Below are positions 1-7,766 of a stretch of DNA of 64,000 nucleotides, one piece after another. The notes under the pieces were generated by a model, which was given only the letters and a program-made list of their open reading frames with translations, did no database searches and was not told the DNA's origin. Location: the NCBI RefSeq assembly GCF_001278945.1, contig NZ_LGRV01000003.1:992001-1056000 (forward strand), given 5' to 3'. Every line of letters starts with the position of its first letter. The stretch's first letter is position 1. Both the position numbers and the translations under genes were made by a program. The DNA comes from Lysinibacillus contaminans (GTDB taxonomy: Bacteria > Bacillota > Bacilli > Bacillales_A > Planococcaceae).

Positions 1-147
1 TAATAATATAAAAGGCTAAAATACAAAAGTAAGTGAACTACGTCCACATTCTTGCGACTTTATATCGACATATTTTGGCAGGTCACTTAGTATTTAGAAA
101 GTAGTTTTATAGTAACATTGGGTATATAAAGATCTAGGAGGTTTTAT

Positions 148-516
148 ATGCCTGATTTGTTACTTGTACTTTTTTTATTTAACCTTTCTTTATTTCTTTT
201 GCATGAAATGGACGCAATAAGGCGCTCTGAGTGGCGATTGTTTATCGTACTTAAAGATATGGAAGATTCAAAGGCTTATAAAGTATTCACATTTATTCAC
301 CTTTTTCTTTATGTAATAATACTTTCCTTACTTTTCAGCCAATATCAAACAATAATTTTTTGGGTCCTTGATGTATTCTTTATTATTCATGCAATTCTGC
401 ACTTATTTTTTGAAAGGCATTCTCGAAACGAATTTAAAAATTCATTTTCAAGATCGATTATTTATCCAATGGGGATTCTTGCGGGAATACATTTATTATT
501 TTTAATTAATATTTAG
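148..516 (+). CDS. Small integral membrane protein, DUF6713-like
   Basis: The 122-residue product is almost entirely hydrophobic, with about four predicted membrane segments (roughly residues 3-18, 48-63, 68-88 and 105-121). The start ATG follows an AGGAGG site at a good distance. The HEMDAIRRSEW stretch near residue 19 recalls the small membrane family annotated as DUF6713, whose function is unknown; this link is from memory of the motif. It appears to be a single-gene unit, closed by a hairpin terminator right after the stop. No partner gene is visible. Confidence 0.6.
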   Translation: MPDLLLVLFLFNLSLFLLHEMDAIRRSEWRLFIVLKDMEDSKAYKVFTFIHLFLYVIILSLLFSQYQTIIFWVLDVFFIIHAILHLFFERHSRNEFKNSFSRSIIYPMGILAGIHLLFLINI

Positions 517-521
517 ATTAG

Positions 522-549
522 AGTCACATCTATTGAGGTGTGGCTTTTT
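522..549 (+). terminator. Intrinsic terminator of the 148-516 gene
   Basis: AGTCACATCT and AGGTGTGGCT pair with two G-U pairs around an ATTG loop and run into a T-tract. A near copy of this hairpin follows the lipoprotein gene at 7468. Confidence 0.75.
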
Positions 550-685
550 ATGTTTCTAGTGATAGAAAGCCTTGTAGACCAACCTATCATTTTTCGTAAT
601 ATCACCTCGTTAAATAATTATGGCATTAAAAAGTCCCAGCGTGGTCAAACGCTACGGTTTTAACATTAACTGAATACTTTGAGAG

Positions 686-710
686 TTAATCGATAAATAT
701 TGTACAGTAA
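686..710 (+). repeat. Intergenic motif, copy 1 (ATTGTACAGTAA)
   Basis: One of five intergenic copies of ATTGTGCAGTAA in the window; here one base differs. The 23-base context (with AATCGATAAAT on the left) matches the copy at 35659 with a single difference. Role unknown. Confidence 0.5.
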
Positions 711-718
711 TCTGTTCG

Positions 719-943
719 TTAGGACTGATATAACTCATTTCTAATATCATCCAGAATTGAATTGATTAAATCAATTTTAAGTTTTTCTTCTTTAATTAAC
801 TGTTGAACGAGTTGTTTTAAATGAACGGGGTTTTTATGCTGTTGCTTTAGCCAAAAGTTAATACTATCTGTATAAATTTGTTTTCTTATTTCAAGACCTT
901 CAATTAGGAATTTGATATTACTTGTAGGGAGTGTTTCAGTCAT
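719..943 (-). CDS. Hypothetical small helical protein
   Basis: The product is about 74 residues, charged and predicted helical. I placed the start at the ATG at 943, because an AGAGGTAA ribosome binding site lies just upstream; a longer frame up to 994 lacks one. Residues 40-70 are lysine- and glutamine-rich, followed by an acidic C-terminus. I do not recognise a family. It stands alone between intergenic motif copies and small genes, with no visible operon partner. Confidence 0.5.
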   Translation of the reverse strand: MTETLPTSNIKFLIEGLEIRKQIYTDSINFWLKQQHKNPVHLKQLVQQLIKEEKLKIDLINSILDDIRNELYQS

Positions 944-1024
944 AATGCTTACCTCTTTATGTTTTTTATTAGCATTATCGACAAATGAATACAAAAGTAT
1001 AACAAATAAATACTGAAGATTTGA

Positions 1025-1041
1025 AAAATATTGTGCAGTAA
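1025..1041 (+). repeat. Intergenic motif, copy 2 (ATTGTGCAGTAA)
   Basis: Exact copy of the 12-base motif, placed directly upstream of a ribosome binding site and a very short reading frame at 1058. Confidence 0.5.
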
Positions 1042-1057
1042 GAAGGAGAGATAAATT

Positions 1058-1117
1058 ATGAGGAAAGTATTTAGCATCTTAAAGAACAAGTATAGATGTA
1101 GTAAAACAGCATTATAA
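1058..1117 (+). CDS. Possible 19-residue basic micropeptide
   Basis: An ATG at 1058 follows an AAGGAGAG site at good spacing and opens a 19-codon frame (MRKVFSILKNKYRCSKTAL). The peptide is strongly basic. The frame is too short to be convincing from sequence alone, and it lies between the ATTGTGCAGTAA motif and a hairpin. It could be a leader peptide, a decayed gene end or chance. Confidence 0.25.
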   Translation: MRKVFSILKNKYRCSKTAL

Positions 1118-1143
1118 AGGGCTATAGCAAACCTATAGCCCCT
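1118..1143 (-). terminator. Hairpin downstream of the secreted-protein gene
   Basis: GGGCTATAG and CTATAGCCC pair perfectly around a CAAAC loop, just past the stop of the minus-strand gene at 1149. The T-run is weak, so this may be a terminator or an RNA-stabilising hairpin. Confidence 0.45.
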
Positions 1144-1148
1144 TCATT

Positions 1149-1493
1149 TTAGCGCATATTATCAATAATTGATGATCTAGCGTCCTGCATTTTCTTTAAA
1201 AAGTTTGACATCTCATCAAATGCTTCATTACGTTTATTACTCATACTTTGAAGGCGAAGCATGTCCATTTGTTGTGAGTTGTTCATTGAATCAATTTGGG
1301 CATCTAATAGAGCGGCTCTTTGTGATTGAACCGCCATCAGAGCAGTTTCAAGATCCATAGCTTGTATATCTATACTGCTTTTGTTTATACCACCAACATT
1401 CAATCCAGTTGAATTTGCAGATGCAGGTGCTTGTCCTGCTCCAGATAATAATAGACCTATTGCTAATGTACTTCCGATTAACACTTTTTTCAT
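1149..1493 (-). CDS. Small secreted protein with signal peptide
   Basis: The 114-residue product begins with a clear Sec signal peptide (MKK, a hydrophobic core, then APASA) with likely cleavage near residue 26. The mature part is rich in Gln, Met, Asn and Asp and is predicted to be helical or coiled coil. An AGGAGG site precedes the ATG. I recognise no family. A copy of the ATTGTGCAGTAA motif lies about 145 bases upstream in the same orientation. Possible roles include a cell-wall or matrix-associated protein, but nothing in the sequence fixes this. Confidence 0.6.
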   Translation of the reverse strand: MKKVLIGSTLAIGLLLSGAGQAPASANSTGLNVGGINKSSIDIQAMDLETALMAVQSQRAALLDAQIDSMNNSQQMDMLRLQSMSNKRNEAFDEMSNFLKKMQDARSSIIDNMR

Positions 1494-1636
1494 AATAAGA
1501 CCTCCTGAGATTTGTTTGAATTTTTTTATTCAAAAGTTGTAAAAGCGTTTTTCACTCACTTCTACTATACTCAGTTTAAAGTCTCTTTAAGATAATAAAT
1601 ACTGACGAATGTTAATACCAATGTTAATTTTTTAGT

Positions 1637-1648
1637 TACTGCACAATT
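1637..1648 (-). repeat. Intergenic motif, copy 3 (ATTGTGCAGTAA)
   Basis: Exact copy on the minus strand, upstream of the secreted-protein gene at 1149-1493. Confidence 0.5.
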
Positions 1649-1764
1649 TGAGTATAATGTAAGTATATATAGAGAATCAATTCAATGTAATAATTGTGGG
1701 TTCATAGAGGAATATTGATAATAAATAATAGAACCGTGTTATTCGAAATAAGGAGAGATAAAGA

Positions 1765-2187
1765 ATGAGGTTATGGCATGTGGATTTATTAGAGTATCTA
1801 CCAAAAGGACAGCTGCTTTCACAGTGGAGAGAATTAAATAGTATATTTGCCAAAGAAGATAAACACATATTAATTAATTATATATATGAATATCCTAAAG
1901 ATGATTTGTATGTTTATACAGAAAAAGTAATTGATGAAATGATGAAGCGTGGTTATAAAATTAGAACATATGAAAAAAAGAATAAATACTTTGAAGATTT
2001 AGAGTTAGTTAAGAATGCTAAACCCTTTAAGAATCATCACGACAATGAATATCTTCAAATTTGCTATTACAATCTAAAGGAAAAATTTATACGTGGTCAG
2101 AAAGATTTTGAAGTGGATATCTACAATAATTTAAGTAAGTACGTAAATGAATACTGTTGTCTCAGTGTGGAATTATGTAAAGGTTAA
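1765..2187 (+). CDS. Pyrimidine dimer DNA glycosylase-like protein (TIGR02328-type)
   Basis: The 140-residue product opens with MRLWHVDLLEYLPKGQLLSQ, close to the N-terminus of the small Pyr_excise family related to T4 endonuclease V (RLWH..L...LP..QLL..W.E). Members cut out UV-induced pyrimidine dimers, or are annotated only by this resemblance. Length suits the family. The C-terminal part, ending in CCLSVELCKG, is less conserved. The start follows AAGGAGAGATAAAGA. It is a single gene; DNA repair is a family inference and activity is not shown. Confidence 0.6.
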   Translation: MRLWHVDLLEYLPKGQLLSQWRELNSIFAKEDKHILINYIYEYPKDDLYVYTEKVIDEMMKRGYKIRTYEKKNKYFEDLELVKNAKPFKNHHDNEYLQICYYNLKEKFIRGQKDFEVDIYNNLSKYVNEYCCLSVELCKG

Positions 2188-2287
2188 TATAAAATCACAA
2201 GGAAATATCCTACACGATCAGATGATAATGAAAGAATTCAGTGACCCATTCACAGGAGAAGAAATCAAGAGAAAGAAAAATAAGTAA

Positions 2288-2400
2288 GCCGCTTTAGCGG
2301 TTTGTGGACCTCTCAGAATGTCTTTAGACGTAGGTCAGTACCCTAGCGTTTCACGCGCAGAGCAAACCACCAGTTATACTGGTGGTTCTGATTATATTCA
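2288..2400 (+). mobile_element. Possible IS200/IS605 right-end (omega-RNA scaffold) relic
   Basis: The segment contains a short GCCGCTTTAGCGG hairpin, then a conserved-looking run (GTAGGTCAGTACCCTAGCG, TTTCACGCGCAGAGCAAA), then a perfect 9-bp hairpin ACCACCAGT/ACTGGTGGT at 2367-2387, and a TTCAA about a dozen bases further on. This order resembles the 3' end of Bacillales IS200/IS605 elements, where the TnpB guide RNA scaffold and the transposon-end hairpin precede a TCAA-like cleavage site. No tnpA or tnpB gene is present. The assignment rests on remembered similarity and needs a database comparison. Confidence 0.35.
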
Positions 2401-2458
2401 ATTATTATTGCATAATTTTATCCACCTAGCTTATGATTGAGTTGGAGGTGATTATTAG

Positions 2459-2821
2459 ATGTATAGCAATACGGCAAATATGAAAAAACAAACTTCGAAT
2501 CTTATAAATTCATTGATTAGATTAAAGGGAAACCTATCTTCTGCAAAGACTTTTATGAATAGCGACAAAATACCGGCAATCTATTTTTTTAGTAATGCGT
2601 ATAGTGATTTCAATTTATTTAAAGCTATTTATCAAACTGTAACGCCTGGTGATTCAAAAATTGACACGTTTTTGCAAGACTTTGAAGAGTTTTATCAAGA
2701 GGTAAATAAATATGTAGAATTCTATGCTGAAGATAATGCTCATAATCAACTGCACAAAGAAATTACGGCTTCAATAAATGAAATAGAAATTTATTTATTA
2801 AATTTGAAAGATATGTACTGA
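2459..2821 (+). CDS. Hypothetical helical protein, 120 residues
   Basis: The product is acidic and predicted to be all-helical, without signal peptide, membrane segment or cysteine. The ATG follows a strong TTGGAGGTGAT site, and a clear terminator follows the stop. I do not recognise a family. The pattern (an isolated small gene with its own terminator next to IS and phage relics) suits accessory DNA, but no function can be inferred. Confidence 0.55.
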   Translation: MYSNTANMKKQTSNLINSLIRLKGNLSSAKTFMNSDKIPAIYFFSNAYSDFNLFKAIYQTVTPGDSKIDTFLQDFEEFYQEVNKYVEFYAEDNAHNQLHKEITASINEIEIYLLNLKDMY

Positions 2822-2830
2822 AATTAAGTT

Positions 2831-2864
2831 AGACACTTCTATATGTTATGGAAGTGTCTTTTAT
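2831..2864 (+). terminator. Intrinsic terminator
   Basis: AGACACTTC/GAAGTGTCT perfect stem followed by TTTTATTTTT, just after the stop at 2821. Confidence 0.8.
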
Positions 2865-2995
2865 TTTTAGGCTGATTTTGTATAGATTGATTTGATAAAT
2901 GTTGAATATATTGCAGTTTCAGGAGGCGATCAAAACGTTGACATAACTAGCCTTATTTAAGGCACTAGAACAAGATCTCTATCCAAAAGGAGTAA

Positions 2996-3632
2996 TTAAA
3001 ATCGAAGTACAGATACAAAAGAAGTAAAGGCATAGAATATCATACCAATTCCGAAGCTCATCAACATCATATTGTTCTCTCTCAAATCACCCGATTCTTG
3101 TTTCATCTCTTTGTAATGTTTTTTCGTCATAAACACACCGCCTATCAATACCACGGCGCAACCGATAGACGGAACGATGTCCGTTCCAAAACTTTTACCC
3201 ATTTCGATGGCTCCTACCGCTATAAAGTATATAAATGCCGCAAATAAATAAAATGCTTTTTCTTTCCTCTCTAATTTTCTACTTTTCTTTTTCGCCACTT
3301 TATACCAATGATTCAAATCTTCTTGCGACACATACTGCGTAATAATAGATTCTGCTTGTTCCGCATGTTTTTTTCGAACTTCGACCGTATAAAACAATTT
3401 GTAAAAATCATCGTTCGACGGTTTTAAAATAGCTTCGATGTCTACTTCAAATGGAATGCTACTTTTCTCTAAATGCTCGGACAGTATCTTCAAACGGAAT
3501 GTTACTTTTCTCTAAGTGCTCGATAATTGCCCGGGCAGTATCTTCTGACGGAACGATCCTTTTCTCTACGTATTCAATAATTGCCGGAACAGTATCTTCT
3601 GAACGCCCAATCAATATTTTCTTTTTAAACAA
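2996..3632 (-). pseudogene. Two-TM membrane protein gene broken by a frameshift inside direct repeats
   Basis: Two overlapping minus-strand frames belong to one former gene. The N-terminal part starts at a TTG at 3632 behind an AAGAGGTG site and reads IIEYVEKRIVPSEDTA, then IIEHLEKSNIPFEDT. The frame then shifts near 3490 into a second frame containing SEHLEKSSIPFEVDIEAILK, which continues to residue 165 with two paired hydrophobic segments at its C-terminus (about 80-118 and 140-160). The shift falls inside an imperfect tandem repeat (IIEHLEKSxIPFE), consistent with replication slippage losing about ten bases. The intact protein would have had about 210 residues. Family not recognised. Confidence 0.6.
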
Positions 3633-3829
3633 ACTAAGCACCTCTTACGAAATAAGTTAAATTACGCTTAATTATACTATTTCATTCGACCTTTTCTGAA
3701 ATCCAAAATATAACATACTCTTTTAAATATCTGACTCTTTCGTTTAGCAGCAATCTTTGAGAAAACTGCCTATTTTTATAAGCAACTAGCACAAGTGGGG
3801 TGATTACTAAACAAATGTTGGAGGTGGTG

Positions 3830-4210
3830 CTTATGAGATATGGCTGGAATACTACCCACGTTCTAAAGAAGAAGGTGGGGTATGGAACAGGCTACAACTG
3901 AGGAAGAATGCAATTTTCAATTTGTATGGGAATGACAAACGCAACTACTCACTGCTCAATCAAGAGCTATCGGGAAGTTGCGTTCTTCTATTCGTCAGTT
4001 TATTGAAATGGCAGATGCAGAAGATGAACGCAAATCGAAGCCGAGCAGACGATGATGATGAAATCAAGGTGATGGTTTTCTAGATGCGTTAAAGGGACAG
4101 GAAGTAAATTGGAGTGAGTAAGCGAAAGAAACTTGCTCTATTCAACTTCAAATCCTTTAGTAAAAGCAACACAAAGTACTTATATGGTGGCAAGGGTGAA
4201 GCGTCATAAG
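3830..4210 (+). pseudogene. Decayed phage terminase small/large subunit fragments
   Basis: No intact gene is present, but short frames resemble phage packaging genes. A fragment around 3965-4060 reads QSRAIGKLRSSIRQFIEMAD. Around 4080-4122, DGFLDALKGQEVNWSE ends in TGA/TAA contexts typical of a small terminase C-terminus. A GTG that overlaps this end opens KKLALFNFKSFSKSNTKYLY followed by GGKG, like the start of a PBSX-type large terminase, and stops at once. Several frameshifts separate the pieces. This looks like the head-packaging end of an old prophage. Confidence 0.4.
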
Positions 4211-4275
4211 ACCTCATTCAGAGTATTACGCTTGCTGATATGTATTGAAGTGCGGTGGAGAGGGCAAAATGCGGT

Positions 4276-4550
4276 ATGACGATAGATGAAGAAAAAGAAC
4301 GGATTTTTAGGCTAGAGGCTTACATGGAATTGATTGAAGGAAATGTTCCAGAGACGGTTGAGTGGCATGCCATGCCATTAAGTTGTATGTAGCAAAAGTG
4401 GCAGCAATACTGAATGAGCAAAGGTTCCACATTGGTAAGCGCAAAGTCATTGGAACGGATGTGCTTCGTGCAAAGCCAATGGACGAGCTGCACGAATTGG
4501 CCGTGAAGTTATTCAAGCAAAATCGAAAAATGGTAAAGGAGCATGTGTAA
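4276..4550 (+). pseudogene. Phage-like gene disrupted by a 5-bp tandem duplication
   Basis: A frame from the ATG at 4276 (MTIDEEKERIFRLEAYMELI) runs to WHAMPLSCM and stops. A second frame picks up as HAIKLYVAKVAAILNEQRFH and continues to 4550. The break sits on CATGCCATGC: removing one CATGC unit joins the two frames into a single protein of about 90 residues. The following gene starts with a GTG immediately after. Function is unknown; context suggests an early phage gene. Confidence 0.6.
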
Positions 4551-4937
4551 GTGGAGATTATGAAAAACTATGCGGATTTAGTAAGTTTAATCGATATTGT
4601 GAAGGCTGAGATTGAGATGTTGGAGAAGGATAATAAGTTTTGGTTTGGACAGAGTGTGCACTTGCCACTTCGGTCAGAGGGTAGCCATCGTTACGGATTA
4701 GATGTTTCAGCTGAGCGTAGCGATCGTCTGAATAATCGTATTTACCAGTTGCAGGAGAAGCTTGCGTATTATGTGGTGATTGAAGAAGAGATTCGTGTGA
4801 ATATTGAAAAGCTTGAAGGACTGCCATATAAGATTGCCAAGTTACGGTTTATTGATGGTCATTCATATAAGGAGGTTGCTGATATTCTTGGCTATTCATA
4901 TAGCCATATTCGTAAGGTAGTATGCAAATCAATATAA
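4551..4937 (+). CDS. Phage sigma-like / ArpU-type transcriptional regulator
   Basis: The 128-residue product has a helical N-terminal half and, at about residues 90-125, a region-4-like helix-turn-helix (YKIAKLRFIDGHSYKEVADI then YSYSHIRKV). This layout fits the ArpU/RinA/sigma-70-region-4 regulators that switch on late genes in Firmicute phages. It starts with GTG directly after the broken 4276 gene. It looks intact, although the surrounding prophage is decayed, so its late-gene targets are probably lost. Confidence 0.6.
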   Translation: MEIMKNYADLVSLIDIVKAEIEMLEKDNKFWFGQSVHLPLRSEGSHRYGLDVSAERSDRLNNRIYQLQEKLAYYVVIEEEIRVNIEKLEGLPYKIAKLRFIDGHSYKEVADILGYSYSHIRKVVCKSI

Positions 4938-5129
4938 TAGGGAACAAAGCATGTAGACAATCTAATATTCGGTAATATTATGCAAGTTCTGAAAAATTCC
5001 ATCCCCTTTGTAGAGGCACTTAGTGTATTATTTTAGTAAAAGTCTAAAATAGTTTGGTTATAATTATCTCCAAATTCATTATTATTAGTGTGACTTTTTA
5101 GTATGCAAATTAGTAGAGGTGATAACTAC

Positions 5130-5312
5130 GTGGGGATAGCAGAAGTATTAACGATTATATTCGTAGTATTAAAGCTAACAGGAGTAATTGCATGGTCGTG
5201 GTGGTTAGTGCTATTACCAACGATTATTTCCTTTAGTATTTACGCTTTGTTAGTTGTTATAAAGTTAGTGATGGTTATAATTGCTGTGGTAGCGGTAAAA
5301 AAACGCGAATAG
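5130..5312 (+). CDS. Transmembrane Fragile-X-F-like phage membrane protein
   Basis: I chose the GTG at 5130, behind an AGAGGTGA site, giving a product of about 60 residues that starts MGIAEVLTIIFVVLKLTGVI. Two membrane helices fill nearly the whole protein (residues 4-25 and 28-55), with a short basic tail. The LTGVIAWSWW motif matches the small family named transmembrane Fragile-X-F protein, frequent in Bacillales prophages. Its role is unknown. It follows the sigma-like regulator and is probably a remnant of the same prophage. Confidence 0.6.
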   Translation: MGIAEVLTIIFVVLKLTGVIAWSWWLVLLPTIISFSIYALLVVIKLVMVIIAVVAVKKRE

Positions 5313-5429
5313 TTGTTTTTGTGTCACATCCATTCTGTTAAGATAATAAATAAATTGAAGCTTGCATGAAATGGTTTTGAAAAATTGGCTCTGTTAAAAT
5401 TTAATGTTGATAATTAGACCATAAATATA

Positions 5430-5460
5430 GGGAGACCCAACCTATAAGGGTTTCCCTTTT
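5430..5460. terminator. Bidirectional intrinsic terminator
   Basis: GGGAGACCC/GGGTTTCCC stem with a T-run on the plus strand, between the converging genes ending at 5312 and 5464. Confidence 0.65.
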
Positions 5461-5463
5461 TCA

Positions 5464-5772
5464 TTAACCCCACCACATTGCCAAAACAAATAGTGACCAA
5501 AGAGAAGTACATATCCCTACAAAACCAATGATACGGGAATATATACGGATTTCAATTTTATCCAGTAGTTGCTTTTTACCGGCGAGATAGATTAATACAA
5601 CTGTGACTAAGTACAAGAAAATGCTTATACAGGTTAGTACAGTTAAATAATATATAGGTGCTATTGAAACAATGTTTTCATTCATGAAATAGGCAATTCC
5701 CTGACCGAATATTCCGAATGTAGTTGCTAAAGACAGACTTCCTAATATAAGAATATTAGATTTTTCCAACAA
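5464..5772 (-). CDS. Hypothetical membrane protein with three TM segments
   Basis: The product of about 102 residues has three predicted membrane helices (roughly residues 8-25, 40-63 and 78-100) and a KKQLLDKIEIRIYSR linker. A GGAGG sits at about 5 bases from the TTG at 5772, so I prefer that start to the GTG at 5778, which overlaps the binding site. I recognise no family. It is monocistronic and shares the terminator region with the converging phage-remnant gene. Confidence 0.5.
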   Translation of the reverse strand: MLEKSNILILGSLSLATTFGIFGQGIAYFMNENIVSIAPIYYLTVLTCISIFLYLVTVVLIYLAGKKQLLDKIEIRIYSRIIGFVGICTSLWSLFVLAMWWG

Positions 5773-5964
5773 CAGCACCTCCGTATTAAAAAAATAGTTT
5801 GTTCAACAAGATTATACGCTGAATTTCAACATTCTTAAACTATCATATGTGTCTGTCATTTCAAATACAATGATGTTAATAGAAATTCTTTAATATGCTG
5901 TTTATTGCTTTCATTACTGCGAATATCGACAAATAAGAACCAAGTAAGGTGATATTTTGTAGAT

Positions 5965-6100
5965 ACTCTCTTAAAGCGGTTTATCCATCGTTCCAAACGG
6001 GAATAAAGTCCCTACACGTAGCGTCAGCAATCAAGAAAGCGGCTCGGTGCTTGCCCACGGAAAGCGAGTATCCGTAGCGGAAATCAACCTCTCGCCTTAA
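5965..6100 (-). repeat. Dispersed GC-rich Bacillales intergenic repeat, copy A
   Basis: Read on the minus strand, this begins GGTTGATTTCCGC and continues with CGCTTTCCG and GAGCCGCTT. These blocks recur in the same order in copy B at 26228. It is clearly more GC-rich than its surroundings. This type of non-coding repeat is familiar from Bacillaceae genomes; copy A looks more eroded. Confidence 0.55.
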
Positions 6101-6194
6101 TAGTAATGGTGAAAATCGATTAATCAACTCGCTTGAACTTATTGATATGATAACGGGTACGAGTTTTAAATTTACGGAAATAGAGGGGATTGTT

Positions 6195-6758
6195 ATGAAT
6201 TCAGATTTTGCATTTATTGATTTTCCTATATTTGAGACTGAACGTTTCATCTTACGTAAAGCTGTAGAAAATGATTGTCATGATATTTTCGAACTTTATT
6301 CAGATGGAAAAGTGGTTAAATACATGCCTTTCACTCCATTTACTTCAATAGAAGATGCGATTAATGAGATGAATTGGTATGATAAGATTTTCAAAGAACA
6401 GACAGGTTTTAGATGGGTAATTGAAGAAATTGAGTCCAAAAAAGTAATTGGCACGTGTGGGTTTTTAAATTATGAAAAAGCTCATAATCGTATAGAAATC
6501 GGCTATGATTTATCTCCGAACTATTGGGGGAAGGGTGTTATGAAAGAGGCATTAAATTGTATCATTCATTTTGCCTTTATGACGATGAAAATAAATAAAA
6601 TTGAAGCGAAGGTTGAACCGGAAAATATATCTTCAAGCAGATTGTTAGAAAAATCAAATTTCTATAAAGAAGGCATTTTAAGACAACATGAATTTGAAAA
6701 TGGGAAATATGTTGATCTTGCTATCTTCTCTCTATTAAAAAGCGAATATGAGCTTTGA
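6195..6758 (+). CDS. GNAT-family N-acetyltransferase (RimJ/RimL-type)
   Basis: The 187-residue product transfers an acetyl group from acetyl-CoA to an amine; the substrate cannot be told from sequence. It shows the GNAT order: an ETERFILRKAVENDC start, a VIGTCGFLNYEKAHNRIEIG beta core, then YWGKGVMKEAL, the pyrophosphate-binding loop, and a KVEPENISSSRLLEKSNFYK closing motif. The length is normal for RimJ/RimL proteins. I start at the ATG at 6195, after GAGGGGATTGTT. It stands alone, downstream of the GC-rich repeat. Confidence 0.85.
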   Translation: MNSDFAFIDFPIFETERFILRKAVENDCHDIFELYSDGKVVKYMPFTPFTSIEDAINEMNWYDKIFKEQTGFRWVIEEIESKKVIGTCGFLNYEKAHNRIEIGYDLSPNYWGKGVMKEALNCIIHFAFMTMKINKIEAKVEPENISSSRLLEKSNFYKEGILRQHEFENGKYVDLAIFSLLKSEYEL

Positions 6759-7024
6759 AAAAGGTTGTTTTTAAATGATTGTAGTTCCTCAACTACCGAC
6801 GTTAAGATCAAAGTGGCATGGTTAGACAATAATAAGCTCTTAAAATCAAAGATGATTGCACAAATTTTTGCAGAATTATCACAAGATAGTAAACGCAACA
6901 AACATTGAAAAATAGCCTTGTTTATATATAACTTTTGTCTGCTTTTAAGCTTATTCCTAGATAATAAGAAGCACATGTTGTTAAAATAAAAAAGGGAATA
7001 AATCAAAAGGAGATGTAAAGAATA

Positions 7025-7450
7025 GTGTTCAAAAAAATGATTACACTAATTGCAGCAGTGACAATGTTAACAGCTTGCAGCAATAATGAAGCGGCTAACA
7101 ACAATAGTGAGGCTACAGAAAAAAATCAGGAATCCTTGCATACGGAGGAACAACAAGTAGATCAACAAGTGAAGGATCAACCAATGGAAGAGGTTCAAGA
7201 CCAATCTAAAGAAAACGTAGATCATGGTGAATGGGCATCATTACCTGAATACAATAAAATTGTTGAACAAATCGGCAACAAAGATTTTAGCTTTGAAACG
7301 GTAACAGATAACGAGGATAAACGTGTTCTATACGTTCTTGATGAAAATGGTGCAAAGCAATATAAAACTATATTTATCAAAAATACTAGTCGTCTAAAAA
7401 TCGTTAATATAAATGGAGGCGGACAAATTTTCAATGAAATTTTGTCCTAA
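7025..7450 (+). CDS. Small lipoprotein
   Basis: The 141-residue product starts with GTG behind AAGGAGATG and carries a lipoprotein signal with the lipobox LTAC at residues 15-18, so Cys18 should be lipidated and the protein anchored outside the membrane. A low-complexity Asn/Glu/Gln linker (residues 20-70) precedes a small C-terminal domain with DKRVLYVLDENGAKQYKTIF. I do not recognise this domain. The gene is monocistronic, with its own terminator. Confidence 0.65.
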   Translation: MFKKMITLIAAVTMLTACSNNEAANNNSEATEKNQESLHTEEQQVDQQVKDQPMEEVQDQSKENVDHGEWASLPEYNKIVEQIGNKDFSFETVTDNEDKRVLYVLDENGAKQYKTIFIKNTSRLKIVNINGGGQIFNEILS

Positions 7451-7467
7451 TATAGAATAAGTAATAA

Positions 7468-7495
7468 GTCACATCTAACTAGGTGTGGCTTTTTG
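7468..7495 (+). terminator. Intrinsic terminator of the lipoprotein gene
   Basis: AGTCACATCT/AGGTGTGGCT hairpin and T-run, nearly identical to the terminator at 522. Confidence 0.8.
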
Positions 7496-7766
7496 TTATG
7501 TCATCTAACGGTGGAGCAGGAGCCTTTGATTTTTCTTTTAGTGTTCTGAACTAGCCCATAGAAATTAAAATAGATTCTTAAATTCACAGTGTAGACCAGA
7601 TCAAGCCATATTAAAAGAAAAGCTCACAAAGAAGGGAGGAAAAATTTATCCCTACTTTATGAACGTAGTTGCTTAATAGATTAAACTGCCGGATATGGAA
7701 TCATACGTATAGTGGTGTAAAAGATTGATAAATCAATAACCTGTCTATTCGATTATAGTTATCTAT
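7496..7766. other. Gene-free stretch between converging units
   Basis: I see no reading frame with a ribosome binding site and no clear hairpin. It separates the lipoprotein gene from the 3' end of the minus-strand sugar operon. No terminator for that operon is obvious here. Confidence 0.4.

Noticed and set aside
1348..1533. 61-codon minus-strand frame over the secreted-protein start
   Set aside because: Out-of-frame overlap with a gene that has a signal peptide and ribosome binding site.
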